Shown here: positions 7,623 to 16,728 of the stretch, piece by piece
How positions within the stretch are numbered: the stretch's first letter is position 1
Layout of the letters: every line of letters begins with the position of its first letter
Assembly (NCBI GenBank): GCA_964371055.1
Contig: CAYJLF010000008.1
Coordinates: forward strand, 124,001-188,000
Direction: 5' to 3'
DNA: 64,000 nucleotides
Source of the DNA: CAYJLF01 sp964371055
Lineage (GTDB): Bacteria > Eisenbacteria > RBG-16-71-46 > CAIMUX01
Program-made: the position numbers and the translations under genes
The notes under the pieces: model-generated
Seen by the model: only the letters and a program-made list of their open reading frames with translations
What the model was told of the DNA's origin: nothing
The model's database searches: none

Positions 7623-10325
7623 ATGAGAACCCCGGGGTCGCGCCCGTTGTTCCTCCTCTTCGGGCTTCCACTTCTCCTTCTCCTGCTGGCTCCCAGTCTC
7701 CCCGCCGAGGCGCAGACGGGGGGGGTCGGGACCGTGGCCGGACGCGTCACGGACAGTGAGGGCAAGCCGCTCGCCTACGCGAACGTCCTCATCATCGGTA
7801 CCCCTTGGGGAGCCTTCACCCTGGAAGACGGCACCTTCAAGATCCAGAGCATCCCGGCCGGCAGCTACAGCCTGCAGGTCAACATGATCGGGTTCGAGGA
7901 CCAGACGATCGACAAGGTCCAGGTGGAGAAGGGCGAGACCGCGACCGTGTCGTTCAAGATCAAGGACAAGCCGCTCGGCACGATGCCGGAGGTCGAAGTC
8001 ACCGCCCGACGCGAGATCATCAAAAAGGACAAGACGGAGATCGGCCACAGCTTCTCCGGAGATGACGCCTCGACGCTGCCGGTCGACAACATCACCGACA
8101 TGATCGCCCTGAAGGCCGGAGTGGTGGCGCGGGGCGGCGAGTTGCACTTCCGCGGAGGGCGCGCGGGCGAGGTGCAGTACCAGGTCGACGGAGTTCCGGT
8201 GCGCGACCCGCTGGTCGGCGGCGGGATGAGCCCGGCCGCCCTGGCGATCGAGAACGTCGAGCAGATCATGGGCGGTCTCGATGCGCAGTACGGCAACGCC
8301 CAGTCCGGTGTCGTCAACTACAAGACGAAAGAGGGCGGAACCGAGTTCGAGGGCGAACTCCAGTACATCACCGATGACTACGGGCAGCCCGACAATACCT
8401 ACGACAACCTCGATCGCGTCTTCATCGGCGCCGGCGGACCGACCCCCGTCCAGAATCTGACCTACTACGTCTCGGGCGAGGGCGTCTTCTCCGACAACTA
8501 CCCGGCCACCAATCGCCGCCGGGACCGGACGCGGATCCTGAACTTCATTTCCGTCGGCGACCGGAAGAACAATCAGGTCCGTCTCCAGGGAAAGCTGGCC
8601 TTCCGGCCGGGCGCAAACTACAAGCTGACGGCCGAGGCGATCAACGAGCGGCAGCGCTATGACAACTACATCCACAACTGGAGCCGGGCGGGATGGGTCG
8701 AGACGTTCACCGTGACCAATCCGCAGACCGGCGACGTCCGGATCCGCCGCGGCCGCTGGGCGGAGACCCAGGTGGACTCGACCTATGCCTACTACAACGC
8801 CGCCGAGCACACGCCGGACGTTTCGCGCCGCTTCAACCAGGTCAAGCTCGTCTGGACGCAGACCATCGACGCCGCGACGTTCTACTCGATCAAAGTCAAC
8901 CGGAACTACTTCTACTTCGATTCCCGGGTGAGCGGCAAGGAACCGTGGCAGTACGATCCGGAACGGGAACAGGATCTCTTCTACAACTACCGGGACAATG
9001 AATCGAGCGAGTTCTTCGTCATCAACGGCGATTATCCGACGCAGAGCAACCGGGTGACCAAGGTCTATACCAGCAAGGTTGACCTGACGCGGAAGTTCCG
9101 GCGGCACACCATGCAGACCGGGGCGGAAGCGACCTACAACGACATGTCCTACATCCAGGTCGATCGTCCTTACAACACCGACGCTCTGGGCCGCATCGGC
9201 ACGCGGACCCGGTACCACTACTACAACCCGGAGGGAGCGTTCTACCTGCAGGACCGCTGGGAGCACGAGGGCATGGTCCTCAACGCCGGCCTCCGTTTCG
9301 ACGTCTTCAGCGTCGGCGACCAGCTCTCGATCAGCGAAGTCCGCGACCGCGTGAAGCAGCAATGGTCGCCGCGCATCGGGATCGCGTATCCGATCTCCGA
9401 CCGGGACGTCTTCAACTTCCATTACGGCCGGTTCTACCAGATCCCGGACCGTCGCTACATCTTCGACGACCGCGAGGTCAACGACGGCCGGATCCGCGGC
9501 AACGCGAACCTGGAGAACGAGACCACGGTCTCGTATCAGGCCGGGATCCAGCACCTCTTCAACGAAATCGTCAAGGGACAGTTCTCGGTCTACTACAAGG
9601 ACATCTTCGGATTGCTTTCGACCGAGGAACTCGCCGCCAGCGGCAGCGTCGGCAACGTGACCTACTACGTGAACAAGGACTACGCCTCGGCCCGGGGCTT
9701 CGAGGCCACCTTGAGCCGGGATTTCGCCAACAACTTCGCCGGCGAGATCAACTACGGCTTCCAGGTCGCGACCGGGGTCGCTTCCGACCCGAATGCCGCG
9801 GCGGAGCAGAGCTTCGCCTACCTGCCGATTTCGGAGCAGCCGCTCGACTGGGACGTGCGGCACACCTTCCGGATCAACTACACCATGGCCGAGCGCGGCA
9901 ACTGGCTGACCTCTCTCATCTGGCAGTACGAGAGCGGATTCCCTTACACACCGTGGGGACGCAACACGCGGGAGCAGAAGCCGGAGATGACGAACTCCCG
10001 GCGGCTGCCGTCCACCACCTCGCTCGATATCCGGGCGGAGAAGTACTACCAGATCTGGGGTCAGCGCTTCAAGGTCTTCCTCGACGGCCGGAACGTGCTC
10101 GACGCGAAGAACATCACCGACTTGGCTCCGAACAACTGGCCCAGCGCTCCGGGGCGGGACGGGCAGGACTACATCAAGTACTACACCGAGACCGGGCGCG
10201 CGGGTGGCGCGTATATCGGGGACGACGTGGACGGCGACGGGACCGGCGACTGGGTGCAGGTCAACGACCCGCGGGTCTTCGGGGATCCGCGGTCGGTCCG
10301 CATCGGCGTCGCCTACAGCTTCTGA
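7623..10325 (+). CDS. TonB-dependent receptor with N-terminal carboxypeptidase-regulatory-like domain
   Basis: A 900-residue outer-membrane receptor for energised uptake of an unknown substrate. The signal peptide is leucine-rich, ending near AEAQ. Residues about 37-115 form a CarboxypepD_reg-like domain (VAGRVTDSEGKPLAYANVL, FTLEDGTFKI). Next come a TonB-box-like stretch (PEVEVTAR) and the plug (FRGGRAGEVQYQVDGVPV, ENVEQIMGGLDAQYGNAQSG). A long 22-strand-type barrel follows, ending GVAYSF. ATG 7623 is preceded by AAAGGAG; earlier in-frame starts would precede the signal peptide. This architecture is typical of Bacteroidota/FCB receptors, where the substrate is often a glycan, a siderophore or unknown. 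The next two genes follow closely, suggesting one operon. Confidence 0.9.
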   Translation: MRTPGSRPLFLLFGLPLLLLLLAPSLPAEAQTGGVGTVAGRVTDSEGKPLAYANVLIIGTPWGAFTLEDGTFKIQSIPAGSYSLQVNMIGFEDQTIDKVQVEKGETATVSFKIKDKPLGTMPEVEVTARREIIKKDKTEIGHSFSGDDASTLPVDNITDMIALKAGVVARGGELHFRGGRAGEVQYQVDGVPVRDPLVGGGMSPAALAIENVEQIMGGLDAQYGNAQSGVVNYKTKEGGTEFEGELQYITDDYGQPDNTYDNLDRVFIGAGGPTPVQNLTYYVSGEGVFSDNYPATNRRRDRTRILNFISVGDRKNNQVRLQGKLAFRPGANYKLTAEAINERQRYDNYIHNWSRAGWVETFTVTNPQTGDVRIRRGRWAETQVDSTYAYYNAAEHTPDVSRRFNQVKLVWTQTIDAATFYSIKVNRNYFYFDSRVSGKEPWQYDPEREQDLFYNYRDNESSEFFVINGDYPTQSNRVTKVYTSKVDLTRKFRRHTMQTGAEATYNDMSYIQVDRPYNTDALGRIGTRTRYHYYNPEGAFYLQDRWEHEGMVLNAGLRFDVFSVGDQLSISEVRDRVKQQWSPRIGIAYPISDRDVFNFHYGRFYQIPDRRYIFDDREVNDGRIRGNANLENETTVSYQAGIQHLFNEIVKGQFSVYYKDIFGLLSTEELAASGSVGNVTYYVNKDYASARGFEATLSRDFANNFAGEINYGFQVATGVASDPNAAAEQSFAYLPISEQPLDWDVRHTFRINYTMAERGNWLTSLIWQYESGFPYTPWGRNTREQKPEMTNSRRLPSTTSLDIRAEKYYQIWGQRFKVFLDGRNVLDAKNITDLAPNNWPSAPGRDGQDYIKYYTETGRAGGAYIGDDVDGDGTGDWVQVNDPRVFGDPRSVRIGVAYSF

Positions 10326-10366
10326 CCATGGGCATTCGATCCAGGAGCCGATCCGGGAGGTGCACG

Positions 10367-12844
10367 GTGCGACTCAGGACTCTTGATCCGGGATCCGCGG
10401 GGCGGGCGGCGGCGATCGCGGCCGCGACCTTCGCCCTGCTTCTCGCGCCCTGGATCGATCAGGCTTCCGCGCGGGGTCCGGCCTCGGAGGGGCTCGACAA
10501 GATCTACGCCATCCGTGATCCGTACCTCAAGCGCCACAACAAGGGGGCGCTCGACCTCCTCGTGACCAACCTCGGGGTGGTCGGCAACCCGCTCGGGCTC
10601 GATCAGTTCGGGGCCGGCTGGCGGAACGGCGAGTACCTTTACGCGGCCTCGATGTGGATCGGGGCGGTGGCCAGCGACAATCTCGCCTATGTCTCGACCG
10701 GCGCCTACGACTACGAACTGCGCCCGTCGCTGGGCGAAGTCGACCAGATCTACGAGACCTTCGAGGGCGCGACGGGGGGCAATCGGCCCGGATTCTCCAA
10801 CCGACCGGATGATGACAGCGATGGTCTGGTCGACGAAGACCCCCTCAACGGCAAGGACGACGATGGTGACGGGCGCATCGACGAAGACTATGCGGCCATC
10901 GCGCAGCAGATGTTCGCCTGTGAATACTGGGACTACACCGACGAGGCGCGGAGCCGCTACGCCGAGCACCGTCCTCTCAACGTCCGCATCCGCCAGCAAA
11001 GCTACGCCTGGGCTTCCGCCCGGCTGAACGAGTTCATCGGGTTCGACTTCCGGATCATCAACGACGGGTTCGAACTCCTGCGGCGGGTCTATCTCGGCTT
11101 CTTCGTCGATTCCGACGTCGGCCCGCGCACGGCCGATCGCTACTTCGTGGATGACGGGGGTGCCTACTACACGACCGACACGACCTTTACGGACCCGTCG
11201 GTCCGGTACGAGTGCGTCCAGGACGAGTTTACGGGCGAGACGCGCAATTGCGCGGAGCAGCAGCTCCACCTGGACATCTGCTACATGTACGACGTGCTGG
11301 ACAACGGCGAGAACGCGACCGGAGGAGACGTTCCCGGCTACTTCGGCGGAATGTTCCTGGGGCACACGATCGACCCGTTCGGTGAGCGGGCGCCGCAGCG
11401 CGTTCAGGTGCACACCGCGCGGTTCTTCAGCGGCAGCAACGCCTATCCGGCCGGCGACCCGCGCAACGACACGGAGCGGTACGACCTGCTCCAGTCCGGA
11501 GCGAAGCCCCTGCGGCCGACCGGGCAGCCGGACGACTACCGGTACTGCTTCTCGGCCGGTCCCTTCACCGAACTCGCGCCGGGCGAGGAACTGGAACTCC
11601 AGGTGGCCTTCGTGATCGGCATGGGCAAGGATGGCATGCTCAACAATGCCGTGCGCGCCCAGCAGACTTACAATGGCCGCTGGCGGAACGTCGACGGCGA
11701 CGCGATCGGGCGGACCGGAATCGAGGGGCGGGAGACCTGCCTCCGGGCGCTGGTCCAGGGCGAGCCATTGCAGTGGAAGGATCCCTGCGACTCTCTGAAT
11801 CCCACCGTCCGCGTGATCAAGGAGACGACCTGTATTCCCGACAACTACGTCGATAACGACTGCGACTGCTGCACGCCGCTCTTCCGGAACCCCACCGAGG
11901 CGGCCGGGGCGGGGCTGGAAAGCCTGATCCGCTGGGCCGGGACGGTTGCGCCCCCTTCGCCCGCGACCAACGTCAGCGACGCCCTTTCGGTGCCGACGGA
12001 CCCGCGATTCCTCAATCCGGCGGGGGACCGGGTGGTCACGATCGCCTGGGACAACCTGAGCGAGTTGAGCGCGGACGGCGGGCAGGATCCTCCTCGCATC
12101 ACCTTCACCGGCTACCGCGTCTATCGCGCGCAGAACTGGAACCGCCCGGTCGGCTCGGCGGGACCGGCGCCGGCCGACTGGGAGTTGATCGCCGACCTGA
12201 CGCTCATGCCGGGGGATTCGCTGGGACCGGAATCGGATGACTACCTGCTGAAATACCAGCAGGACGTCGACTCCCTCGAGCTCGTGGAGACCGGCTCCTC
12301 CGTCGAGGAGGAAGCCCAGCGCTGGAAGTACCCCATCGGTCGGTACGTCTATCGAGATTCCCTCGGCCTCAAGAACGGGATGCTCTACTTCTATGACGTG
12401 ACGGCCTACAGCGCGATCCTCGAGCGGGGCGCTTCCAGCCGCACGATCCTCGAGGGGAGCCCGTCGGCGGTCGAAGCCGAGAGAGTCGTTCCGATCTGGA
12501 AACCCCGGCCTTCCGGCTCGCTCGATGAGATCTTCGTGGTTCCGAACCCGTACATCCGCGGAGAGAATCCGGCGGGGTGGGACCTGACGCCCAGCGACGC
12601 CGACCCGACCGGGACCAAGCTGGCTTTTGTCGGCTTGCCGGCCGAGCCCTGCCAGGTCAAGATCTACACCCTTTCGGGCGATCTCGTGCAGACGCTTTCG
12701 AACGAGTCGGGCCGCCAGGCCAACGGGACGGTCTTCTGGAATCTCATCAGCCGGAACGGGCAGGACATCGTCAGCGGGGTCTACGTGTACCTGGTCGACT
12801 GCGGCGGCAAGAGCAAGGTGGGGAGGTTTGTGATCGTCCGCTAG
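10367..12844 (+). CDS. Large secreted protein with acidic DDDGDG repeats and FlgD-like C-terminal domain
   Basis: An 825-residue exported protein of unknown function. GTG 10367 has GGGAGG six bases upstream and leads directly into a signal peptide (RAAAIAAATFALLLAPWIDQASA); ATG 10328, 13 codons earlier, is an alternative. Around residue 145 it has NRPDDDSDGLVDEDPL and DDDGDGRIDEDY, calcium-loop-like repeats common in surface proteins of FCB-related phyla. The C-terminus (FVVPNPYIRG, CQVKIYTLSGDLV, GVYVYLVDCGGKSKVGRFVIVR split across strands) resembles FlgD-Ig or type IX secretion cargo domains. It is followed by a PorV-like gene, which hints at export by a type IX-like route. Confidence 0.65.
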   Translation: MRLRTLDPGSAGRAAAIAAATFALLLAPWIDQASARGPASEGLDKIYAIRDPYLKRHNKGALDLLVTNLGVVGNPLGLDQFGAGWRNGEYLYAASMWIGAVASDNLAYVSTGAYDYELRPSLGEVDQIYETFEGATGGNRPGFSNRPDDDSDGLVDEDPLNGKDDDGDGRIDEDYAAIAQQMFACEYWDYTDEARSRYAEHRPLNVRIRQQSYAWASARLNEFIGFDFRIINDGFELLRRVYLGFFVDSDVGPRTADRYFVDDGGAYYTTDTTFTDPSVRYECVQDEFTGETRNCAEQQLHLDICYMYDVLDNGENATGGDVPGYFGGMFLGHTIDPFGERAPQRVQVHTARFFSGSNAYPAGDPRNDTERYDLLQSGAKPLRPTGQPDDYRYCFSAGPFTELAPGEELELQVAFVIGMGKDGMLNNAVRAQQTYNGRWRNVDGDAIGRTGIEGRETCLRALVQGEPLQWKDPCDSLNPTVRVIKETTCIPDNYVDNDCDCCTPLFRNPTEAAGAGLESLIRWAGTVAPPSPATNVSDALSVPTDPRFLNPAGDRVVTIAWDNLSELSADGGQDPPRITFTGYRVYRAQNWNRPVGSAGPAPADWELIADLTLMPGDSLGPESDDYLLKYQQDVDSLELVETGSSVEEEAQRWKYPIGRYVYRDSLGLKNGMLYFYDVTAYSAILERGASSRTILEGSPSAVEAERVVPIWKPRPSGSLDEIFVVPNPYIRGENPAGWDLTPSDADPTGTKLAFVGLPAEPCQVKIYTLSGDLVQTLSNESGRQANGTVFWNLISRNGQDIVSGVYVYLVDCGGKSKVGRFVIVR

Positions 12845-12889
12845 GACGACGTCCGGAACCGGCGGAGGCCGGATCGAAGGAGGAGCCAG

Positions 12890-13828
12890 GTGAAGCGGAT
12901 CATGATCTTCGTGGTGGCGCTGGCGTTGTCCTGGACCGGGACCGCGACTGCGGCGCGTGAGTTCGCGAAGGTCGGCACGATCGGGGGGCAGTTCCTCAAG
13001 ATCGGAGTCGGGGCGCGGGCCGTGGCCATGGGAAGCGCCTTCGTCTCGGTGGCGGACGACGCCACCGCCGTCTACTGGAATCCGGCCGGGGTGGCGCGGA
13101 TCCAGAAGGGGGTGGTGAGTGTCAACCACACGGCGTGGCTGGCCGACATCAGCTTCACGCAGGCCGCCTACCTCTTCCACACTCGCCTCATGCCCGGGAC
13201 ATTTGCCTTGAGTGCGCGGAGCCTCTACATGGACGCGCAGCCGGTCCTGACGGTCAACCGGCCCGACGGCGAGGGACGCTCCTTCGATGCCGGCGACCTG
13301 GCGATCGGTCTGACCTATGCACGATCCCTGACCGACAAGTTCTCGGCCGGCATCTCTGCCAACTACCTCCAGTCCACGCTGGCGACCTACAGCGCCAGCG
13401 CGATGGTTTTCGACTTCGGCACGTTGTACAACACCGGCTACCGCAGCCTCCGGATCGGCATGGCGATCCAGAACATCGGCAGCGATATGAAGTTCATCGA
13501 GGACGAGATCAAGATGCCGACGGTCTTCCGGGTCGGCATGTCGATGAACCTCTACGAGTCGGCCAGTCACCTGCTGCTCATGGCGGGCGACTTCAGCCAC
13601 CCGCCGGACAACAACGAGCGGGCCAGCTGGGGAACCGAGTACGGTTTCAAGGAGTTCCTCTTCCTTCGCGGCGGCTACCACTTCAACTACGACCTGGAGA
13701 AGATGACCGCCGGCGTCGGCTTCAAGGTCGCCGCCAGCCTCAACGCGGAGGCGAGGATCGACTACGCCTACACCGACATGGACGCCATGCCGGGGGTCCA
13801 CCGCGTCTCGGCCGACTTCCGCTTCTAG
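12890..13828 (+). CDS. PorV/PorQ-family outer-membrane protein
   Basis: A 312-residue FadL-like small barrel. The signal peptide is followed by the family signature FLKIGVGARAVAMGSAF and then DDATAVYWNPAGVARI. In Bacteroidota, PorV shuttles type IX secretion cargo to the attachment complex and PorQ is a relative; in other FCB lineages the same family is widespread without proven function. GTG 12890 has AAGGAGGAG upstream at good spacing. The protein ends SADFRF, a barrel-type terminus. It closes the TonB receptor/secreted protein operon, and a terminator follows. Confidence 0.85.
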   Translation: MKRIMIFVVALALSWTGTATAAREFAKVGTIGGQFLKIGVGARAVAMGSAFVSVADDATAVYWNPAGVARIQKGVVSVNHTAWLADISFTQAAYLFHTRLMPGTFALSARSLYMDAQPVLTVNRPDGEGRSFDAGDLAIGLTYARSLTDKFSAGISANYLQSTLATYSASAMVFDFGTLYNTGYRSLRIGMAIQNIGSDMKFIEDEIKMPTVFRVGMSMNLYESASHLLLMAGDFSHPPDNNERASWGTEYGFKEFLFLRGGYHFNYDLEKMTAGVGFKVAASLNAEARIDYAYTDMDAMPGVHRVSADFRF

Positions 13829-13862
13829 CGGAGCCGGCGACAGCGCGGGAACGTCTCATCGG

Positions 13863-13900
13863 CGGCCCCGGCCAGACTCGCGGCCGGGGCCGAAGTCTTT
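13863..13900 (+). terminator. Hairpin terminator after the PorV-like gene
   Basis: CGGCCCCGGCC (13863-13873) pairs perfectly over 11 bp with GGCCGGGGCCG (13882-13892), loop AGACTCGC, followed by AAGTCTTT. The U-tract is short but the stem is very stable. Confidence 0.7.
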
Positions 13901-13922
13901 CCGGGCCGGGGGAGGTTCGCTC

Positions 13923-15431
13923 ATGCCATCCATCATCCCGTGGTGGATCTGGTTCTGGGGCGGTTTCTGGCCCTCGTTCGGGTCCGAACCCCTCGAACTC
14001 CGTTTTCCGCTGGAGGCGAGCGGAGACATCCACTTTCAGGCCGACGTGGCGCGCTACCTGGAGGGGGAGAGCCCGCAGCTTGAGGTCTACCTGGCGATCC
14101 CGGAAGAGGTCGATGCCGCGGAAGAAGCCCCGGCCGACAGCGTGCGCTACCGGGTGACGATCGAACCGCTCGACCGGGACGAGAAGTCTCTCGCCCGTTT
14201 TTCGACCGAGCTGATCCTCCCTCCCGCCACCGTTCCGGCGAGCGGATCCTGGACGGCGCCGCGGCGCTGGATCCGGCTGCGCCCCGCGTGGATCGAGGGG
14301 ACCGTCGGCCTGCGGGTCCTCGTGGAAGAGCCGGACCGCGCGAAGCGAGGTCTCCTCGACCAGATCCGCAAACGGGCCTGGCAGGGGGAGGTCGCGGCCC
14401 GCATCGCGGCTCCCGAGGAGCGGGCGCCGGCGGGGGACGCCCTCAGCGATTTTTTCTTCGTCTGGGGACCTCAGGCGCAGGTCGACGCGGGCGAGTCGAG
14501 CGCGGGACTTCGAGGGGTTCGCGGCCGCCTGCAGCCGAATCCGTATCGGTTCTATGGGCTCCATCAGCGGGTGTTGACGGTCTACTGGGAGCGGTACCGT
14601 CGCGGCGGTCCACAGCCGGGTGCCGGACGCTGGCTGGAGGAGGTGAGCATCATCGCGCTCGCCGACTCGACCGAGGTCTATGCCGCGCGGGATACGGTCC
14701 TCCAGGCGGCCGCCGCCGACTGGACCCTGCGGCGTTTCGAGCTCTCCTCTCTCCCCGGCGGGAGCTATCGACTGCACGTCGCGCTCCGCCCCCTCGACGA
14801 TCCGACGCAGCTCCTCGACGTCGCCGCCGGCGAGTTCCAGATCGTCTGGGAAGCGCGAAGCTGGGTCGAGGACGAGAGCGAAATGAGCGTGATCGGACGG
14901 GCGATCCTGCCGTCCGACGACTTCGAGGTGTTCCGGACCCTCGACCGCGGGGGGAAAGAGACGTTTCTGCGCGAACTCTGGAATCGCCACGCGCCGGCCG
15001 AGCCGGGGCGAGTGAACCCCCTGGAAGAGAAGTTCCGCGCCCGCGCCGCGTATGCCGAGCGGAACTTCCGCGGTTTGCGGCCGGGCCTGCGATCGGATCG
15101 GGGCCGGGTCTACGTCCGCTTCGGGCCGCCGGACGAGATCCGAACGGCGATCGATCCGCGCGGGGATGACATGCTGGTGAACCAGCTTCCGGAGGAGATG
15201 GTGGACGCCGGAGAGGATGAGGCGACGTCGCGCCGCCGACTCTCCCGGCAGAAGCTGCAGTTCGACTACAGCGCGTACGAAGTCTGGGACTACACGACCC
15301 GGGGCGATCCGCTCTTTCCCGACTACCTCAATCCGGGGCAGCATCTTGGTCTGAAGTTCATCTTTGCCGACGAGCGGGGCGATGGCGACTACGTGCTCAT
15401 CTACACCAACCTGTCGGGGGGCATGCAGTGA
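13923..15431 (+). CDS. GWxTD-domain protein
   Basis: A 502-residue protein of the GWxTD family, found mainly in Bacteroidota, Acidobacteriota and FCB-related bacteria and of unknown biochemical role. The diagnostic C-terminal block is present: FRGLRPGLRSDRGRVYVRFG then PPDEIRT, followed by YEVWDY, GLKFIFADERGDGDY. The eponymous motif is altered: GLRSD stands where GWxTD is usual. The N-terminus is hydrophobic and very Trp-rich (IIPWWIWFWGGFW), and could be an atypical signal or anchor. Residues about 40-330 are beta-rich and poorly conserved. It sits alone between a terminator and the pgk promoter. Confidence 0.8.
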   Translation: MPSIIPWWIWFWGGFWPSFGSEPLELRFPLEASGDIHFQADVARYLEGESPQLEVYLAIPEEVDAAEEAPADSVRYRVTIEPLDRDEKSLARFSTELILPPATVPASGSWTAPRRWIRLRPAWIEGTVGLRVLVEEPDRAKRGLLDQIRKRAWQGEVAARIAAPEERAPAGDALSDFFFVWGPQAQVDAGESSAGLRGVRGRLQPNPYRFYGLHQRVLTVYWERYRRGGPQPGAGRWLEEVSIIALADSTEVYAARDTVLQAAAADWTLRRFELSSLPGGSYRLHVALRPLDDPTQLLDVAAGEFQIVWEARSWVEDESEMSVIGRAILPSDDFEVFRTLDRGGKETFLRELWNRHAPAEPGRVNPLEEKFRARAAYAERNFRGLRPGLRSDRGRVYVRFGPPDEIRTAIDPRGDDMLVNQLPEEMVDAGEDEATSRRRLSRQKLQFDYSAYEVWDYTTRGDPLFPDYLNPGQHLGLKFIFADERGDGDYVLIYTNLSGGMQ

Positions 15432-15446
15432 CCGGGCGGCCTCCGG

Positions 15447-15476
15447 TTGACCGGAGAGCGGGGACGTGGCTACGAT
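15447..15476 (+). promoter_or_regulatory. Sigma-70-type promoter, TTGACC-N18-TACGAT
   Basis: TTGACC (15447-15452) and TACGAT (15471-15476) lie in the short gap before pgk. The -10 and its next bases (TACGATGCC) are identical to those of the TonB-receptor promoter. Confidence 0.7.
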
Positions 15477-15537
15477 GCCGTTCTGCCGGGACTTTCCGGG
15501 GGTGATCCGCCGGTGTCGGTCGGGGAGGGAGGATACC

Positions 15538-16728
15538 GTGGAGACGATGAAGCTCGGGGATGTCGAGTGGCGGGGCCGGCGTGCGCTGACGCGCGTCGAC
15601 TTCAACGTTCCGCTCAAGGAAGGGCGCGTCGGCGATGACACGCGGATCAAGGCCGCCCTCCCGACGATCCGCTACCTGGTCGAACATGGAGCTCGGGTCG
15701 TCCTGATGTCGCACCTCGGACGCCCGAAGGGAAAGCCCGATCCGGCCCAGTCGCTGCGCCCGGTGGCCGAGCGTCTCGCGGCCCTCCTGGGACAGCCGGT
15801 CGGGTTCAGCCCCGCTTGCGTCGGGTCGGAGGCGGAGGCGGCCGTTTCGACCCTGGTCGACGGAAGCGTGCTGCTCCTGGAGAATCTCCGCTTCCACGCG
15901 GAGGAGGAGAAGAACGATCCGGCGTTCGCCGCGTCGCTGGCCCGGCTGGGTGATCTCTACGTCAACGACGCCTTCGGCACGGCGCACCGCGCCCATGCGT
16001 CGACGGAAGGAGTCACGCACCACCTGCAACCCTGCCTGAGCGGGTTTCTGATGGAGAAGGAGCTCGATTATCTCGGGCGCGCTCTCGCCTCGCCGGGGCG
16101 CCCGTTCGTGGCGGTGCTGGGCGGCGCCAAGATCTCCGGCAAGATCGACGTCATCCAGAACCTGCTGCCGCGGGTCGACCGGCTCCTGATCGGCGGGGCG
16201 ATGATGTTCACCTTCCTTCGCGCCGAGGGGAAGGCGACGGGGCGCTCGCTGGTGGAAGAAGATCGCCTCGAACTGGCTCGATCCCTCCTGAACGGGCCGC
16301 TGGCGGGCAAAATCCTCCTGCCGCGCGATGTGCGCGTGGCCGCCTCGACCGACGGCTCGGACGCGGGGCAGACCGTCTCCGTGTCCGCGCATCCCGCCGA
16401 CCTGATGGGCGTCGACATCGGACCGGAGACGATCGCCGCCTACACCGAGATCCTGCGCGGCGCTCGAACCGTGGTCTGGAACGGGCCGATGGGTATCTTC
16501 GAAGTGCCGGCCTATGCGGCCGGGACGCTCGCGGTGGCGCAGGCGCTGGTGGAATCGACCCGGCTGGGAGCCGTGACCGTTGTCGGCGGGGGTGACTCTG
16601 CCGCCGCGCTCGCCCAGGCCGGACTGGAAGGGGCGGTGAGCCACCTCAGCACCGGCGGAGGCGCCTCGCTCGAGTTCCTCGAAGGGAAGGTCCTTCCCGG
16701 CGTGGCGGCCCTGACGCCCCGCCGATGA
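15538..16728 (+). CDS. pgk: Phosphoglycerate kinase
   Basis: Glycolytic substrate-level phosphorylation: 1,3-bisphosphoglycerate plus ADP gives 3-phosphoglycerate plus ATP. The protein has 396 residues, normal for bacteria. Signature segments are RVDFNVPLKEG, MSHLGRPKGK, LLENLRFHAEEEKND, VNDAFGTAHRAHAST, VLGGAKISGKIDV, VWNGPMGIFE and the C-terminal VVGGGDSAAAL with the STGGGASLEFLEG loop. GTG 15538 has AGGGAGG at ideal spacing; ATG 15547, three codons later, is the alternative. It overlaps tpiA by ATGA, making a glycolytic operon. Confidence 0.97.
   Translation: METMKLGDVEWRGRRALTRVDFNVPLKEGRVGDDTRIKAALPTIRYLVEHGARVVLMSHLGRPKGKPDPAQSLRPVAERLAALLGQPVGFSPACVGSEAEAAVSTLVDGSVLLLENLRFHAEEEKNDPAFAASLARLGDLYVNDAFGTAHRAHASTEGVTHHLQPCLSGFLMEKELDYLGRALASPGRPFVAVLGGAKISGKIDVIQNLLPRVDRLLIGGAMMFTFLRAEGKATGRSLVEEDRLELARSLLNGPLAGKILLPRDVRVAASTDGSDAGQTVSVSAHPADLMGVDIGPETIAAYTEILRGARTVVWNGPMGIFEVPAYAAGTLAVAQALVESTRLGAVTVVGGGDSAAALAQAGLEGAVSHLSTGGGASLEFLEGKVLPGVAALTPRR

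Noticed and set aside
9362..10366. Upstream extension of the secreted protein into the TonB receptor gene
   Set aside because: The frame is open but overlaps receptor coding sequence; a signal peptide and SD at 10355-10367 define the real start.
10313..13801. 1162-codon minus-strand open frame over the secreted-protein and PorV genes
   Set aside because: Antisense shadow of GC-rich codons; low-complexity Arg/Val/Asp composition, no start context, and it faces genuine signal-peptide proteins.
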